Shown: positions 1 to 10,560, counted from the stretch's first letter. The stretch is 64,000 bases of DNA from Megascapheus bottae (GCA_024803745.1 JANJXV010000040.1:834001-898000), one strand, 5' to 3'. Notes: generated from the sequence alone by a model not told the origin. A program made the numbers and translations.

Positions 1-1060
1 TCCAATGAAGCAGCAAAAAAAAACCCTGGAAGTAGAGGTGTGGCTCTAGTGACAGAGCACCAACCTTGAGGGGAAAAAGTTAAATGTCTACACCCCGAGT
101 TCAATCTCCAGTGTATATATATATATATTGTGAGGAGGTGGGAAAGGAAGGAGGAGAGAGAGGGGAAGGTAAGAAGGAACTAAATGGAAAAGAACCTGGC
201 ACTGGTGGCTCACATCTGCAATCCCAGCTACTCTGAAGGTTGAGCGCTAAGGAGCTCAATTCGAACCCAGCCTGCTTAGGAAAGTCCATGAGACTCTTAT
301 CTCCAATCAAATACCAGAAAATGATAAGTGGACCTGTGGCTCAAAGTGTTAGAGTTCTAGCATTGAGCAAAAAAAGCCCAGGGACAGCACGCAGAAAAAT
401 ATAATAATAATAATAACAATAATAATAAGGGACCAGGAGTTTGGCCTAGTGGTAGAGTACTTGCCTAGCATGCACAAAGACCTGGGTTGATTCCTCCATA
501 CCATATACTTAGAAAAAAGCTGGAAGTGGTGCTGTGGCTCAAGTGATAGAGCGCTAGCCTTGAGAAAGCCCAAGAACAGTGCCCAGGCCCTGAGTCTGAG
601 CAGAGGAAGAGGAGGAGGAGGAGGAGGAGGAGGAGGAGGAGAAAACATAGGGCAAGGAGCCTAGCCTAGTGTTAGAATGTTTGCATAGCATGAATGAAGA
701 AGCCCAGGTTTCGATTCCTTGGTACCACGTACTCAGAAAAAGTGAGAAGTAGAGCTGTAGCTTGAGTGATAGAGCGCTAGCCTTGAGGCATAAAGCGCCC
801 AAGGACAGTGCCCAGGCCCTAAGTTCAAGCCCCAGGATTGGCAAAAAAAAAAAAGTAAAAAACTTTATAGCAAACATTGTTTATTTGTTTACTTATTTAT
901 TTTGCCAGTCCCAGAGTTGGAACTCAGGGTCTGAGCACTGTCCTTGGGCTTTCTCAAGGCTCACACTCCAGCACTGGAGCCACAGTACCACTTCTGGCTT
1001 TTTCTGAGTATGTGGTACGGAGGACTCAAAGCTTATTTTTATTTATTTATTTTTTATTGT
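1..1060 (+). mobile_element. SINE cluster upstream of PIANP
   Basis: Geo-module fragment at 30-113 (+). Alu/B1-like-head Geo dimer at 197-400 (+). IDL-Geo at 429-605 (+) ending in a GGA microsatellite. IDL-Geo at 650-850 (+). Inverted Geo/IDL copy at 900-1030 (-) cut off by an AT-rich segment. Recognised by the tRNA-like box text GTGGCTCAAGTGGTAGAG and the tail GAGTTCAAGCCCCAG. Confidence 0.85.
604..641 (+). repeat. (GGA)n microsatellite
   Basis: Twelve GGA units forming the tail of the preceding IDL-Geo SINE. Confidence 0.9.
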
Positions 1061-1309
1061 AATTAGTAAAAGGGTTACATGATATTTGCCAGATAGAAGG
1101 TGCATTAATTCACATACATTGATACCCTTTCACATGTCTTGGTACCCATTTCCCTCCCCCCACCCACCCCCCATCAAACCTTATTTTTATAAATGTTTTT
1201 CTTTTGTGTGTGGTGCTGGAGATTGAAGCATCAGGGCTTCACACTGCAAACAGGCTTCCTGGAAACAAAATATTCGAAGGGTTTCTTTTAAAAGCAAGAA
1301 CAGAACAGC

Positions 1310-1735
1310 CTGTCAGTAGCTCCATTCAACACTGCAATAAAGGTCCTGCCAGCATAAGAAAAGGAAATTAAAGGCTTAGCATTGGAAAAGAAAAAAAAGG
1401 AAACTTCCATCTTTTTGCTGAAGATGTGATTGCTTTTGGAGAAAATTCAAAGTGTCTATAGAAAAAAAAATTATTAGAAGTGAGACCATATCATGATTGT
1501 TTGCTCTAAAAGCAATATTACAAATCAAATGCATTTCTAGATAGCCGCAAAAAAAAAAGCATTGTGAAAATTCAGTCTTGAAAAAGGAATGTTAGCCATG
1601 ACCGAAAAATCAGAATAAGATCTAGGAGTAAATAAAACAGAATGTGAACATTATCTGTAATGCAAACAAAAATTATATTTCACTGAAAGACATTGAGGAG
1701 GATTTAAATCAAAACAAAGCTATCTCAAATCCATA
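1310..1735 (+). mobile_element. Decayed L1 ORF2 fragment
   Basis: A-rich sequence resembling the reverse-transcriptase part of L1 ORF2: AAATTAAAGG, then GGAAAAG, then a degraded TTTGCTGAAGATGTGATT where L1 encodes FADD. It is full of stops and indels. Only a fragment remains and it cannot be active. Confidence 0.6.
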
Positions 1736-1770
1736 AGAAGTACCTACATCAAAAAAAAAAGGTATCCAAG

Positions 1771-2105
1771 GGGCTGGGAATGTGGCTCAAGGGTGGAGGA
1801 CTGGCCAGGCATGCAGGAAGCCCTGGGTTCAATACCTCTATACCACATACACAGAAAAGGCCAGAAGTGGCAGGGTGGCTTAGGTGGTGGAGCGCTAGCC
1901 TTGATTAAAAAAGAAGTTCAGGGCGGGGAGTGTGGCCTAGTGGTGGAGTGCCTGCCTAGCATGCATGGAGACCCGGGTTCGATTCCTCGGTCCCACATAC
2001 ATAGAAAAAAGCAGGAAGTGGTGCTGAGGCTCAAGTGGTAGAGCTCTAGCCTTGAGAAAGTCCAAGGACAGTGCTCAGGCCCTGAGTTCGAGCCCCAGCA
2101 CTGAC
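1771..2105 (+). mobile_element. Two tandem IDL-Geo SINEs
   Basis: One copy at 1771-1905 lacks its 3-prime end. A second, complete copy lies at 1920-2105 with ID-like head, Geo module and terminal CCCCAGCACTGACA. Both are + strand, just before the minisatellite. Confidence 0.85.
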
Positions 2106-2429
2106 ACACGCAGAATGGATCTCACACAGAATGGATCTGACACATGCAGAAAGATCTCACGGATCTTGAACCGCGAGCCTCCGCCTGCTGGGAGGGAGGC
2201 GGGGGTGGGGGGGTGGGGGGGGACCACCGGGAACACCCGAGCTGGGCCCCCGCCTCTGGCGAGTGCTCGCGGTGGCCGTGGCGCTGGGGACGCGGCACCC
2301 CTGCGCCCCGCGGAGTGGGGACCGGCCCGCACCCCCCGCCGGGGCCTAGCCGGGCTCCGGACAGGGTTAGACCTGTCCGACCCAGAGATGGAGGGGCCGG
2401 GCCGGCGTCCAGACTTCGGCCGAGCGGGG

Positions 2430-3445
2430 CAGAGCGCACCCCGAGCCGAGCGCATCCCGAGCCGAGCGGGGCCGAGCCGAGCGCACCCCGAGCCGAGCGG
2501 GGCCGAGACGAGCGCATCCCGAGCCGAGCGGGGCCGGGCCGAGCGCATCCCGAGACGAGCGGAGCCGAGCCGAGCGGGGCCGAGCCGAGCGGGGCCGAGA
2601 CGAGCGCATCCCGAGCCGAGCGGGGCCGAGCCGAGCGCACCCCGAGCCGAGCGCATCCGGAGCCGAGCGGGGCCGGGCCGAGCGCATCCCGAGACGAGCG
2701 GAGCCGAGCCGAGCGGGGCCGAGCCGAGCGCATCCCGAGCCGAGCGGGGCCGAGCCGAGCGCATCCCGAGCCGAGCGGGGCCGAGCCGAGCGGGGCCGAG
2801 CCGAGCGGGGCCGAGCCGAGCGGGGCCGAGCCGAGCGCATCCCGAGCCGAGCGCATCCCGAGCCGAGCGGGGCCGAGCCGAGCGCATCCCGAGCCGAGCG
2901 GGGCCGGGCCGAGCGCATCCCGAGCCGAGCGGGGCCGAGCCGAGCGCATCCCGAGCCGAGCGGGGCCGAGCCGAGCGCATCCGGAGCCGAGCGGGGCCGA
3001 GCCGACCGGGGCCGGGCCGAGCGCATCCCGAGCCGAGCGGGGCCGGGCCGAGCGCATCCCGAGCCGAGCGGGGCCGAGACGAGCGCATCCCGAGCCGACC
3101 GGGGCCGGGCCGAGCGCATCCCGAGCCGAGCGGGGCCGGGCCGAGCGCATCCCGAGCCGAGCGGGGCCGAGCCGAGCGGGGCCGAGCCGAGCGCATCCCG
3201 AGCCGAGCGCATCCCGAGCCGAGCGGGGCCGAGCCGAGCGCATCCCGAGCCGAGCGGGGCCGGGCCGAGCGCATCCCGAGCCGAGCGGGGCCGAGCCGAG
3301 CGCATCCCGAGCCGAGCGGGGCCGGGCCGAGCGCATCCCGAGCGGAGCGCATCCCGAGCCGAGCGGGGCCGAGCCGAGCGGGGCCGAGCCGAGCGCATCC
3401 CGAGCCGAGCGGGGCCGGGCCGAGCGCATCCCGAGCCGAGCGCTG
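2430..3445 (+). repeat. Composite minisatellite, 15- and 16-bp units
   Basis: About 65 units of two interspersed types: a 15-mer GAGCCGAGCGGGGCC and a 16-mer GAGCCGAGCGCATCCC, with variants GAGACGAGC, GGGCCGAGC and GAGCCGACC. It ends at the (CCG)n run of the PIANP CpG island. It lacks stop codons on both strands, which creates long false open frames. Confidence 0.95.
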
Positions 3446-4120
3446 CGTCTCCCGCCGCCGCCGCCGCCGCCGCCGCCGCTCCGGGCGCCCGCCCCCCTCG
3501 GCCCCGGCTGCTGCGCGAACCTCCCGACCATGCCCCGCCACCCGCCCGCCTGCGCGCAGCCCCGGCCCCCCGCCAGCCCGAGCGCCCGCGGAGCCCGCGC
3601 CGCCGCGCAGGTGAGCCGGGGGGGGGGGGGCCCCGACCCGCGACCGCCGCCGAGGGCAGGCGGGGAGGGAGGAGGGAGGGAGGGCTCGGCTCCACGCCCC
3701 TCCCCTCGCCGTGCCCCCGTCTCTCCCGAGCCCGTTCTCCCTGCGCCCCCGCTCCTCACCTCTCTCCTCCCGCCGTGGCCCTCCGTCCCGGGCCCCCGGC
3801 TGGTGCGGCACCGGCCCTCCCCCCCCCCCCCCCGCCTCCCGGCGCCATCGAGGATCCCTTCCTCCCGGGCTCCGCGCGTGGATCGCGGGGGGGCCCCTCG
3901 GCGGCGCCCAACAGGTCGGTGGGGCGCGGGGAGGAGGGGCGGGCGGAGGCTCCCGCAGGGGCGACGCCGGGGCTGGAGGTGACTCCGGGGGACCCCGATG
4001 TCCCTTCTGCGCCCCACCGGGCCCCTCTTCCATTTCCCTCCCCAGCTCCGTCCCCGAGGAACCCTAAACGGGGGGCCGAGCGCATTCCCGACTCCCCATC
4101 CTTTCCCGTCCCTCCGGGCC
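3440..4120 (+). promoter_or_regulatory. PIANP: PIANP CpG-island promoter and probable noncoding first exon
   Basis: Very CpG- and GC-rich. A (CCG)9 run occupies about 3451-3479. A strong donor CAG/GTGAGC at 3610/3611 probably ends the untranslated first exon, which would splice to 4959. The exact start is unknown because the minisatellite abuts it. Confidence 0.6.
3451..3479 (+). repeat. (CCG)9 trinucleotide run
   Basis: Nine or so perfect CCG units in the likely PIANP 5-prime UTR or core promoter. Confidence 0.9.
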
Positions 4121-4958
4121 GCGCCGCCCGCCCCGGCCTCCTTCCTCCTTCCTCCAGCCTCGGCCTCCTCCGCCTCTCCTGACCCCTGGGCAGGGTGGCT
4201 CACGTCCCGAGCCTTTTCCTCCTGGGCAGGCTCCTCCCTTCCTCCACCTCCACCCCTGCCTCCCCCTCCCCATCGCCCACCGCCCCAAGATGGACTTCCC
4301 CCTCCCTGTGTTGTCTTCTGGGAGGAGTTGAGGCTCCGGATGGGAAGGACCTTGGGGATGCGCTCCTCCCTCATCTGGGGTGGGGGAGCCCGGCCCCCCC
4401 TTATCCACCACCCTGAGCTCTTGACCACCTTTCAGCCAAGACCAGGAGGGCTCCCCAGAAGACGGCACGGGCGTGGAGGGGATTGGACGGGGAAAGCACT
4501 CCGGTTTCCCGCCCACCCGCCTCCCCCGTCCCTCCGTCTCCCCTCCCTGCAGGCTCCCGGGGCCCCAGAAACACCCCGTCCCCGCCCGGCTCCCCGCCCT
4601 CCCCCGCCCCCGGGCTCCCTCCCAGCCGTAAGGTGCTCCAGGAATCACAAGGTTCTTGCCTCTAATTTAAGATCCAGGAAAAAAAAAAAAAAAAGCCTGG
4701 CGCGCAGGCTCGCTCGCGCCATAAGGTAGAAGAGGCAGGGAAGGAGGCCCGGGAAGCCAAGGGGTGGGGAGGTCATATGGGGGAACCCCCCCCCACACCC
4801 AGGAGGCTGTAGGTGGGGCTGGGAGGGGGGGAGAGCCCAGGAAGGGAATTGACAAGGATGCTGAGAGAGTGGGGCGGGGAGATGGAGGCAAGGCGGTGGA
4901 TGGATAGATGGGGGGGTGTATGTGGTGACCCCCTTTTCTTCCCACGCCCCCCCCCCAG
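4121..4958 (+). other. PIANP: PIANP first intron, 3-prime part
   Basis: Unique GC-rich sequence with C- and G-runs and an A15 run at about 4680. It ends in a polypyrimidine tract and AG at 4957-4958. No gene or recognisable repeat was seen. Confidence 0.5.
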
Positions 4959-5003
4959 TAAAGGCTGAGAATCTGGGTCACAGCTGAGAAAAAGACTTCA
5001 GAC

Positions 5004-5020
5004 ATGAAATGCAGAATGTG
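5004..5020 (+). CDS. PIANP: PIANP coding exon 1
   Basis: Seventeen coding bases (MKCRM plus two bases of Trp) before a GTAAGT donor at 5021. The exon probably begins at 4959 after a C-rich tract and AG. Confidence 0.88.
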
Positions 5021-7696
5021 GTAAGTCTGGCCCAGATTGGGGGGCGAGGGGGGGCCTTTCCGTTGGGAGGGGAGGACAGGAGGGCCGGGAGTGGGGGCTC
5101 TGCTGCCAGCCTGGCCGCCGTGGGCCTGGGTCTCTCACCTGCCTTCTTCTCCCTTCTCGTAGGCCTGCTCTGCTTCTGTCTCCCCTCCTCCCTCTCTGGC
5201 CACTGCTGCTGCTGCCTCTCCCACGGCCTGCTCAGGGCTCTGCCTCCTCCTCCTCCTCCTCCGCTTCCTCCTCCCCTCGAACCCCACCGGCCCCAGCTCG
5301 CCCCCCCTGTGCCCGGGGCGGGCCCTCGGCCCCCCGACACGTGTGCCTGTGGGAGCGGGCACCTCCACCCAGCCGATCCCCCCGGGTCCCGCGATCGCGG
5401 CGGCAGATCCTGCCGGGCACTGCGCCCCCCGCCACCCCCTCGGGCTTTGAGGAGGGGCCCCCCTCCTCCCAGTACCCCTGGGCCATTGTGTGGGGGCCGA
5501 CTGTGTCTCGAGAGGATGGGGGAGACCCTAACTCTGTCAACCCTGGATTTCTACCCCTGGACTATGGTTTCGTAGCCCCCCACGGGCTCGCCACCCCGCA
5601 TCCGAACGCAGACTCCATGCGGGACGACGGGGACGGATTGATTCTGGGCGAGACGCCCGCCACGCTGAGGCCCTTCCTGTTCGGGGGGCGTGGCGAAGGT
5701 GAGGGGGCGGGGCCCGGGGCTGGGGGGGCGGGGCCGGTGGGCCCTGGGGCTGGTAGCTGGACCACAGGCCTTGTTGGGGAGTGTCAGGCCTCCAGGAGGG
5801 GGGGGGGCACTGGGGACAGGTGTGTACACACTTAGTGCACTGTGGTGACAGATTTGGTGTCAGGGCACTGGTGTCTCATGCCTGTTATCCTGTTCAGGAA
5901 GCTAAGATTTGAGGGCGGTAGTTCAAAGCCAGCCCAGGCGGGAAAAGTCCTTGACATTCTTATTTCCAGTGAGCCACACCAAAAAGCTGGAGGGGGGAGG
6001 CGTGGCTCAAGTGGTAGAGTGCCACCTTTGAGGCGGGGAGGAAATCCAGGAAGAGCCCCAGCACCCTGTGCTCACGGGACAGTGCTCAGCTCAACCACAG
6101 CCGACTGAACCTGGGTCTCCTCCTGTCAGGTGTGGATCCACAGCTCTATGTCACCATCACCATCTCCATCATCATCGTTCTAGTAGCTACCGGCATTATA
6201 TTCAAATTCTGGTAAGCCGTGGGCAGGCAGCTGCCGGCGGATGGGAACTCAGATGTGTTTTTGTTTCTGTGCCAGTTTTGGGGCGTAAACTGGAGGCACT
6301 GTTCTTTAGCTCCCCCCGCCCCAAGGCTGACACGCTTATTTCAGCTGCATGCGGTCTACTGCTGCCTTTTTTGGGGGTGGGGGACCTGCTTTGGTCTGGC
6401 CTTGAAGTTCAATCCTCCCATGTCAGCCTCCCCAGGAGCTCATTACAGGCGTGAGCACTGGTGCTTGGCAAGGAATGGAGTGTTTGGAAATCAGAGCTTG
6501 GTGTGGGAAGGGAGGGAGAGGGTGATGGTCTGGTGAAGGCTGAGCCAGTCTAGATCAGACCTGAGGCAGGACTGTGAGAATCAGTGTGGATTTTTTTTTC
6601 CTGTAGAGCCCCACTCAGTCGTGGAGCTTGAACTCAAGGCCTGGTCACTGTCGGTGAGCTTTTTTGCTCAAGACTAGCACTCTACCACTGTGAGCGCCAC
6701 AGCTCCACTTACTGTTTTTCTGGTGGTTCATTGGAGATAAAAGTCTCCCTTTCCTGTCTGGTGTGGCTTGGAACTGCGACCCTCAGATCTCAGTCTCCTG
6801 AGGAGCTGGGGTGACAGGCGTGAGGCATCAGCGCCGGGCCTGTGAGTTCTCTTCAGTGTGCAGGGAAGGGTTTTTGCAGGGCACCTTCGCAGGGAGAGTG
6901 GATGGGAGCTGCTGGGAGGATGAAGAGAATCTAGAGCTTTCTTTACACAGACACATATCCTTAGGGATGGGTCACAAGTTCCTTCACACTTGAGAGAACC
7001 CTGGGAGTCATGTGTTGGGGTTGATGTGGAACCGGAAGTCACTTCAGAGGGGGCCTGAGGGGAGTGGGGGGAGGCCGGATGGGAGAAGAGTTTGGGGGGC
7101 AGATGGGGTGGGTAGAAGAGGGGGCTGCAGAGGTTCCCTACCTCCAGGGAGCTGTCAGGTCTGCAGAGGGCCGGGGAGGATTTGGGGGGGGGTGCTGAGT
7201 GCATGACACCCCCTCCCCCCATGTGCCCTGCCAGCTGGGATCTCAGCCAGAAGAGGCGCAGGCCCTCGGGGCAGCAAGGGTCCCTGAGGCAGGAGGAGAG
7301 CCAGCAGCCTCTCACCGACTTGTCGCCCGCTGGTGTCACTGTGTTGGGGGCCTTTGGGGACTCACCTACTCCCACCCCTGACCATGAAGAGCCCCGAGGG
7401 GGACCCCGGCCTGGGATGCCCCAGCCCAAGGGGGTTCCAGCCTTCCAGTTGAACCGGTGAGGCAGGGGCCACGGGTCGGGAGTGTTTCTCTGGGTGGGAG
7501 GGGTGCCTGAACCCCCCAAAGCCCTCATTCCTCCTGGGGGGGTGGGCCAGCCCCCCTTGCTTCTCCTGGTCACTCCACCTTCCTGTGCTCAGTCTCCCTG
7601 GCTGTCTTGATGTCCCTGCTCGACTCTGGCTTGGCCCCTGGGTTCCTGACTGCATCCTTTACTCTTCCTCTCAGGATCCCCCTGGTGAATCTGTGA
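5004..7696 (+). CDS. PIANP: PIANP, PILR-alpha-associated neural protein (5 coding exons)
   Basis: Type I membrane protein of neurons, known as a ligand of the paired immunoglobulin-like receptor PILR-alpha. Joining 5004-5020, 5163-5698, 6130-6211, 7235-7456 and 7675-7696 gives 879 nt, 292 residues plus stop. The order is: a short Leu-rich signal peptide (about residues 5-25), a Ser/Pro/Arg-rich stretch, a basic RSRR site at 83-86 that looks like a proprotein convertase site, an acidic/Pro/Gly ectodomain, one membrane helix (about 190-209, starting VTITISIIIVLV), a basic stop-transfer KRRR and a short cytoplasmic tail ending IPLVNL. The start is the ATG at 5004 because MKCRMW aligns with the remembered human MESRMW. 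The gene is the first of four co-oriented genes. Compared with human from memory, two extra residues (PL) sit in GFLPLDYGF. Identity is very secure; the 5-prime noncoding exon is less so. Confidence 0.95.
5163..5698 (+). CDS. PIANP: PIANP coding exon 2 (signal peptide and ectodomain)
   Basis: Acceptor AG at 5161-5162 and donor GT at 5699. It encodes the hydrophobic leader, a Ser run made by a TCC repeat near 5244, the RSRR site and most of the ectodomain. Confidence 0.94.
5850..6065 (+). mobile_element. Alu/B1-like-head Geo SINE in a PIANP intron
   Basis: 7SL-like head (GCACTGGTGTCTCATGCC) followed by the Geo module, ending GAAGAGCCCCAG about 65 bases before coding exon 3. Confidence 0.8.
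6130..6211 (+). CDS. PIANP: PIANP coding exon 3 (transmembrane)
   Basis: Acceptor CAG ending 6129, donor GTAAGC at 6212. It encodes VDPQLYVTITISIIIVLVAT and the rest of the membrane helix. Confidence 0.95.
6385..6840 (-). mobile_element. Inverted SINEs in a PIANP intron
   Basis: A 7SL-like fragment at 6385-6470 and a near-complete Alu/B1-like-head Geo copy at 6605-6840, both reading on the minus strand. Confidence 0.8.
7235..7456 (+). CDS. PIANP: PIANP coding exon 4 (cytoplasmic tail)
   Basis: Acceptor CCAG ending 7234, donor GTGAGG at 7457. It encodes the tail beginning CWDLSQKRRRPSG and ending FQLNR. Confidence 0.95.
7675..7696 (+). CDS. PIANP: PIANP coding exon 5 (C-terminus)
   Basis: Acceptor TCAG ending 7674. 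It encodes IPLVNL and the TGA stop at 7694-7696, then runs into the 3-prime UTR. Confidence 0.94.
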
Positions 7697-7975
7697 CGCT
7701 CCCCCCTCTCAGTGTTGGGGTGCTGCCAAGCAGGAGGTCAAGGGGCTCGGTGTAGCTGCCATCCCAACTGAGCTGGGGGAAACAGAGCCATGGGGGTGGG
7801 GGCTCCTGGTTCCTGCCCCTGGCACAGCACCCCCGAACACTCACAGGCCTCGATCCTTGCCCTCTCATGACGAGGGGTTCTGACACACTTGTGACTTTGG
7901 GTCCCCCCTTTGCACACTCACATAAGAGCCTCTGACATGTACCCCAGCCTCATGGGCTCTACTCCTCATCCTGTT

Positions 7976-8012
<37 letters not shown>

Positions 8013-8865
8013 TGCATGTGTGCGCTCCCCCCCCACACCCCATTTTCTTCTTGTTTCTTCACGCTCCACTCTGGCTGCCCGTGTTTTCAGCACCCCTCAC
8101 GTGTCAAGTGCTTGGTTTTGGTGTGGCGTGGCCTCTGCTCAGTCTGCCTCATCCATACCCACTCGTCTCGTGTCTGTGGCCTCTGCATGCTGCCCCCAGA
8201 GGTGGGTGGGAGGTCGGCTGGGGCCCCTCGTGCCCTTCTCTGTCCTGGACAACCCCCAACCCATTTCATGCCCTGGCTCCTTCCACCCACCTCCAGGGCG
8301 CTGGCATTGGCCAGAGGGCAGGGCCATGGAAGAATGGGGGTGTTTCAGCCCCCCCCCCACGACTCGCGTTCTGGTGTCTGAGAGAGGTGGGTTTGGGGGG
8401 AGTCGAGTGCTGCACTCCATGACAGAGACGCCACGTGTCCTCCCCCCTCCCTTGCTCCCAAGTCCCCTTTGTCTTGTCTGTCCTGGCTGTCTGTCTGTGT
8501 GTGTGTGTGTGTCCCTGTGTCTTCCCCACGCCTGAGCAGGGCCACCACTTCCCAGCTTCCCTCTAGGGCCTCCCTAGCTCAGGCTAGGCTGCTAGGGATT
8601 AGAGCTGGCTCAATGCCATCAGGAACTCTGCCTCCACCACGTCTCCCCCTTTCCCTCAGGTCCCCCCTCCTTCCTCCTTTCCCCCCCCCGTCAGGTTCTC
8701 CCTGCTCCCCGCCCTTCCCCCCACCCTCCCTCTTCCTGTCACCTGGCCCCTGCGCTGTGATATATATTTTTGTATTATCTCTTTCTTCTTCTCGTGGTGA
8801 TAACCTTGAATTCTTGTGGGATGTTAAGTTTCGGAATTTTCAAATAAAGCCTTTGCAAGATACCC
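7697..8865 (+). other. PIANP: PIANP 3-prime UTR
   Basis: About 1.17 kb of C-rich unique sequence with a (TG)n run at 7979-8008 and a shorter one near 8496-8512. It is almost free of SINEs, unlike the flanks, which fits an exon. The end is inferred from the AATAAA at 8843. Confidence 0.8.
8843..8848 (+). terminator. PIANP: PIANP polyadenylation signal
   Basis: AATAAA about 1.15 kb after the stop codon, with a SINE starting about 50 bases later. Confidence 0.8.
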
Positions 8866-8899
8866 AGAGTCCCCTGGTCCTTTCTTTTTTTGGGGGGGG

Positions 8900-9110
8900 G
8901 AGGTGTTAGTAGTAGGACTTGAACTCTGGGCCTGGGCTGGCGCTCTACCCCTTGAGCCACGGCGCCAGTTCTGGTTTTCTGGTGGTTCATTGGAGATAAA
9001 GAGTCTCATGGACTTTCCTTCCCCGGGCTGGCTTTGAACCTGTGACCCTCAGATCTCAGCCTCCTGAGTAGTGAGGGTGACAGGTGTGAGCCACGAGCAC
9101 CACCTGGCCT
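8900..9110 (-). mobile_element. Alu/B1-like-head Geo SINE
   Basis: Inverted copy just after the PIANP poly(A) signal, from the Geo module (GACTTGAACTCTGGGCC) to the 7SL-like head (CACCTGGCC). Confidence 0.85.
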
Positions 9111-9469
9111 GGATAGGAGTCTCAACATGGAGCAGAAGAGAAGTAGGAACAAGAAGAGGGAAGGCTTTTGATGAGCAGTCGGGAAATGGAAAGGACCAGA
9201 ACGGGGAATCAGAAGTGTGGTTCCCTTGTTTCTTGTTTGTGAAGGTCGAGAGGAGACCGAGAAAAAGGGGATAATTATAGAGGACAGGCAATGGCGAAGC
9301 AAGCCAGGAAAGGAGAAAAGAGAACTTCTAAGAGGGGTGCAGGGGAAAAGCTGGAAGATGGCGCAGAGGAGAAAGAGGAAGGAGGGAGAAGCTTGCTCTG
9401 CTTCCTTTATTTTTGTCCTTGCCCGCTAATCTGCCCCCCCACCCCAAACAAAAGCCCCATTCCAAGCCC

Positions 9470-9670
9470 TGTGGTTATCTTATTAGTTTTCCTCCTCTGC
9501 CCTTGCTTAGATAAGAGGCGCTGCTGGGGTACGGGGGTGGAATTAAGGGGTGTGTTTGGGGGGAGGGAACACAGCTGCCCAGCTGGGACCAGTCACCTCT
9601 GAGCCCTCTGGCTTGGTTAGCAACCAGCTTCTCAGCAGTTGCTAGGCTCCATTGTCATAGTAACCACCCA
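9470..9670. promoter_or_regulatory. Candidate enhancer with RFX-like and GATA motifs
   Basis: Unique sequence. An X-box-like ATTGTCATAGTAACC at 9651-9665 has two further half-sites, GGTTAGCAACC (9615-9625) and GTTGCTAGG (9638-9646). GATA motifs lie at 9475-9480 and 9509-9515. Function is inferred from motifs only. Confidence 0.35.
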
Positions 9671-9964
9671 GGTTCTCCCCCCCACATGCCTCCATGGATG
9701 CCCCCAGCTGCTCCCTGGAAATAGGGTAGCCCCCCCTCCCCAGGAGGGAAAAGGAGACCAGGGAGTGTGCCAGAAGGCAGTAGAGGGCTGTACCTGCCTC
9801 TCTGGAGATCTGAAGGCAGGATGGCAGATGTGTTGGTAGGTGAGGGGTTGTACGGGTGGGGGTGTAGGGTTGAGTCTCTGCCGTACATGTTAACAGAGGT
9901 GCGTGTTTAGGGTGCCAGACTCCCCTCGGGGGAAAGGCGTACTCCAGTGAAAGAATTAAGTAGG

Positions 9965-10190
9965 CTGAAGGGTGAAAAACCCGGCGTAGTGTTGCCCGCC
10001 TGTAACCCCAGCCACTCAGATGATCGTGATCTGAGGAGGGTGGTTTGGAGAGTCTAGGAGGGTCTTACCCACAGATCACTAGCAAAAAGCTTGAGTGGAG
10101 GTATAGCTCAAGTGGTAGAATACCAGCTTTGGGGGGGGGGCAGGATGCTAAGGGCAAGGCCTTGAGTTCAAGTCTCAGTACTGGTACGGT
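9965..10190 (+). mobile_element. Alu/B1-like-head Geo SINE
   Basis: Diverged + strand copy with Geo module ending GAGTTCAAGTCTCAG. Confidence 0.8.
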
Positions 10191-10334
10191 AAAACAGCAA
10201 ACAAAACAGAGATTCTGGGCCCATGCTTTGTGAGGAGGGCTCTGTCAAGCCGGCTGAAGGGTAAGAGCTGGTGAAGAGACCTTAACCTTGCCCAATTTCC
10301 CCCCAAGGAATCAAATCTTGGGGGGGGGCAGGCA

Positions 10335-10560
10335 TTGGTACAGGGGAGACACTCATGTTGTCACCTTCAGCAGCTGCCTCTTCCAAGGGCCATCATGACC
10401 CGTGGCTCATCCATATGCAGAAGACAACAGATGAAGGCGCCTAATGAAGAGGGAATTAATAACCGCCTGATTAGACTTTCCCTAAATTTAAATAAATTAG
10501 AATATACCAGCAGGACACTAGCAATTCTCACCTGGTTCTTGTTCCTGAATACCTCATTCA
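10335..10560. promoter_or_regulatory. Candidate noncoding regulatory island with homeodomain motifs
   Basis: Unique sequence between SINEs, with an E-box CAGCTG at 10371 and a run of TAATGA, AATTAATAA and GATTAG motifs at 10442-10475. Resembles neural or developmental enhancers; not tested. Confidence 0.3.

Noticed and set aside
1771..1840. Possible tRNA gene from box A/B-like text
   Set aside because: It is the ID-like head of an IDL-Geo SINE, followed by the Geo module and an A-rich tail; the same text recurs dozens of times.
2052..4428. Open reading frames of 440-770 codons on both strands over the PIANP promoter
   Set aside because: They exist only because the minisatellite and CpG island lack stop codons. 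Six overlapping frames read the same Arg/Ala/Ser/Pro repeat and no domain is present.
7910..8535. Several frames of 130-183 codons in the PIANP 3-prime UTR
   Set aside because: They translate the TG microsatellite and C-rich UTR in multiple frames with no domain.
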